64,000 nt of DNA from Erpobdella octoculata (Eukaryota; Annelida; Clitellata; Hirudinida; Erpobdellidae). Location of the stretch: positions 19,768,548 to 19,832,547 of the forward strand of contig OZ022238.1 of the NCBI GenBank assembly GCA_963978895.1, read 5' to 3'. The notes under the pieces were generated by a model that saw nothing but the letters and a program-made list of their open reading frames with translations, was not told the origin of the DNA and made no database searches. Position numbers and translations under genes: made by a program. Positions 62,669 to 64,000 of this stretch are shown here, piece by piece. Positions within the stretch are counted from its first letter, which is position 1; each line of letters begins with the position of its first letter.

Positions 62669-64000
62669 ATGGTTTTGAAAGCAATGGATGATTTCTCGAT
62701 ACTCGAGTTGAGGTGGGAACATAGATAACGAGAGCTCAGTGATAAAGGAAGAAAGTCTAAGCTCGTGGACCGCCTCCGGACTGTCATTGGAGGACAATGG
62801 GTTTGACCTGGAAGAGTATGAGTTCGAAGCAGAAAATGATTTGATGAAGGCTCTGAATAAAATAGCTGGGGAATACAGAGCAACACGGGAGGAAAACAGA
62901 GCAGCACAGCAGGAAATGAAAACATTCCTTGAACTCCTCAATGGTGACACAAACAATTGCGGAAATAAAAAAAAAACGGTCATGATGATGAGCCATGCAA
63001 AGTTGTTCAAGATGAACCATGCAAGGATGTTCAAGATAAACCATGCAAAGATGGTCATGATGATGAGCTTTGCAAAGATGTTCAAGATGAACCATGCAAA
63101 GATGTTCAAGACGAACCATGGAAAGATGTTCAAGATGAACCATGCAAAGATGTTCAAGATGAACCATGCAAAGATGTTCATGATGATGAGCCTGTCAAAG
63201 ACGGTCGTGATGATGAGCCTGTCAAAGACGGTCATGATAATGAACCTTGCAAAGTTGTTCAAGATGAACTATGCAAAGATTGTGATGACGAGCCTGGCAA
63301 AGATGGTAACAATGATACAGTCGGTTTGGACGTCGACAACAAAACTAAATAAGATGAACAGAATGTTGAAAACGAAATGTAAAACGATGAGGATGAAAGT
63401 GATGATGATGATTTTAATAATGGCAATAACAGCGACGGCTTTTACCCATGCAGCGAAAGTTCTGAAACGGATGCCTCCATAACAGAGGATGGCACCGAAT
63501 ATTCAGGGTCAGATTTTAGTGACTAATTTGATTCGGATGAAGCAATTGAGGATTTAAAAACGGACGAAACTCCAATTGAGAAATACGTCGAAGCTAATTT
63601 GACATAAAAAGGAAACACTGATTTGAGAGACGATGGCGATGATTTGAAGAAAGATCCGCTGGAAGATACGAAAGTTGACACCGATGAAAGAGCCGAGTTG
63701 GAACGTGAAAAGAAAACGTTAGATTGTAGCTTGGAAGAAAACAAAGATGACAAAAACAACAATAGCAATGCAGCCAGCAAAAACTCTGAAAAAGACGAGC
63801 CAAGAACAGAGAACGGTACCGAGGACTCTGAATCAGATGAATCCACAAAGGATTCTGAATCAGATGAATCCAAAGAGGATTCTGAATCAGATGAATCCAC
63901 AGAGGATTCTGAATCATATGAATCCAAAGAGGATTTTGAATCAGATGAATCCACAGAGGATTCTGAATCAGATAAGTCCACTGAAGATTCTGAAGTAGAT
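62669..64000 (+). pseudogene. Second SAP-domain gag-like gene with acidic tandem repeats, runs off the window
   Basis: The ATG at 62669 opens a SAP-like domain related to that at 746 (SILELRWEHR, stop at 62726, then ELSDKGRKSKLVDRL). After a frame change the region EENRAAQQEMKTF matches the EENRAAQ repeat of the first gag. A run of A's near 62965 shifts the frame again. In the frame beginning GHDDEPCKVVQDEP at about 62978 there are around ten copies of an 8-residue CKDVQDEP-type repeat (to about 63290). From 63820 a second 8-residue repeat, ESDESTED, runs to the window end. Stops at about 63349, 63378, 63524 and 63605 interrupt it. No capsid or zinc knuckle is seen before the end, unlike the first gag. 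Confidence 0.7.

Overview
This is a piece of nuclear genome from an animal, AT-rich and packed with transposable elements. The base composition (visibly near 30% GC), the long (TA)n tracts, the spliced exons and the mix of element families point to an invertebrate. The mix includes tRNA-derived SINEs, CR1/L2/Jockey-type LINEs, Penelope-like elements, Ty3/gypsy and Ty1/copia relics, hAT, PIF/Harbinger and Helitrons. Short TTAGGG runs inside repeats weakly favour a non-arthropod (cnidarian or lophotrochozoan). I cannot name the species. Nothing bacterial is present: no operons, no ribosome binding sites, no CRISPR.

Layout. 0-5 kb: a decayed Ty3/gypsy element (primer site, SAP-domain gag, protease, reverse transcriptase) cut off by a ~150-bp tandem array. 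5-9 kb: a hammerhead/Penelope fragment, (TA)n tracts and two weak exon candidates. 9-13.5 kb: a SINE with a giant (AAT)n tail, then a 3.4-kb complex satellite containing a 22-bp perfect palindrome. 13.7-22 kb: LINE relics, including a plus-strand LINE lying inside a minus-strand LINE, and a second SINE. 22-25.4 kb: Helitron-family pieces, a second hammerhead/Penelope unit and a hAT relic. 26-27 kb: another LINE. 28-36 kb: the only stretch that looks like host genes. Two minus-strand exons (35.7 and 33.2 kb) join in phase 0 and encode the C-terminus of a predicted membrane protein; further exon candidates lie at 28.5 and 31.3 kb. 36-38 kb: a nearly complete 2-kb non-autonomous Helitron. 38.2-39.7 kb: a largely open LINE reverse transcriptase block bounded by (TA)n on both sides. 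40.5-52 kb: hAT relics, with a nested stack in which a full-length 4.1-kb CR1-like LINE sits inside another LINE (9-bp target-site duplication), which in turn lies between two halves of a hAT element. 52.6 kb: a candidate host exon. 53-56.5 kb: a third hammerhead/Penelope unit, Helitron ends and a copia RNase H plus LTR. 56.8-59.3 kb: a gypsy integrase relic and an internally deleted Harbinger. 60-62.4 kb: inverted Helitron ends, minisatellite arrays and a decayed fourth hammerhead. 62.6-64 kb: a second SAP-gag element with acidic 8-residue repeats, running off the window.

The most interesting signals are (i) a recurring module made of a minimal hammerhead-ribozyme fold, a short Penelope-like coding stretch and an abrupt (TA)n tract, seen four times; (ii) a Helitron family that carries and spreads a GC-rich minisatellite in inverted arrays; (iii) the complex satellite with its palindrome; and (iv) SAP-domain gag genes with unusual acidic repeats. 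All transposon genes seen are broken; none looks competent.
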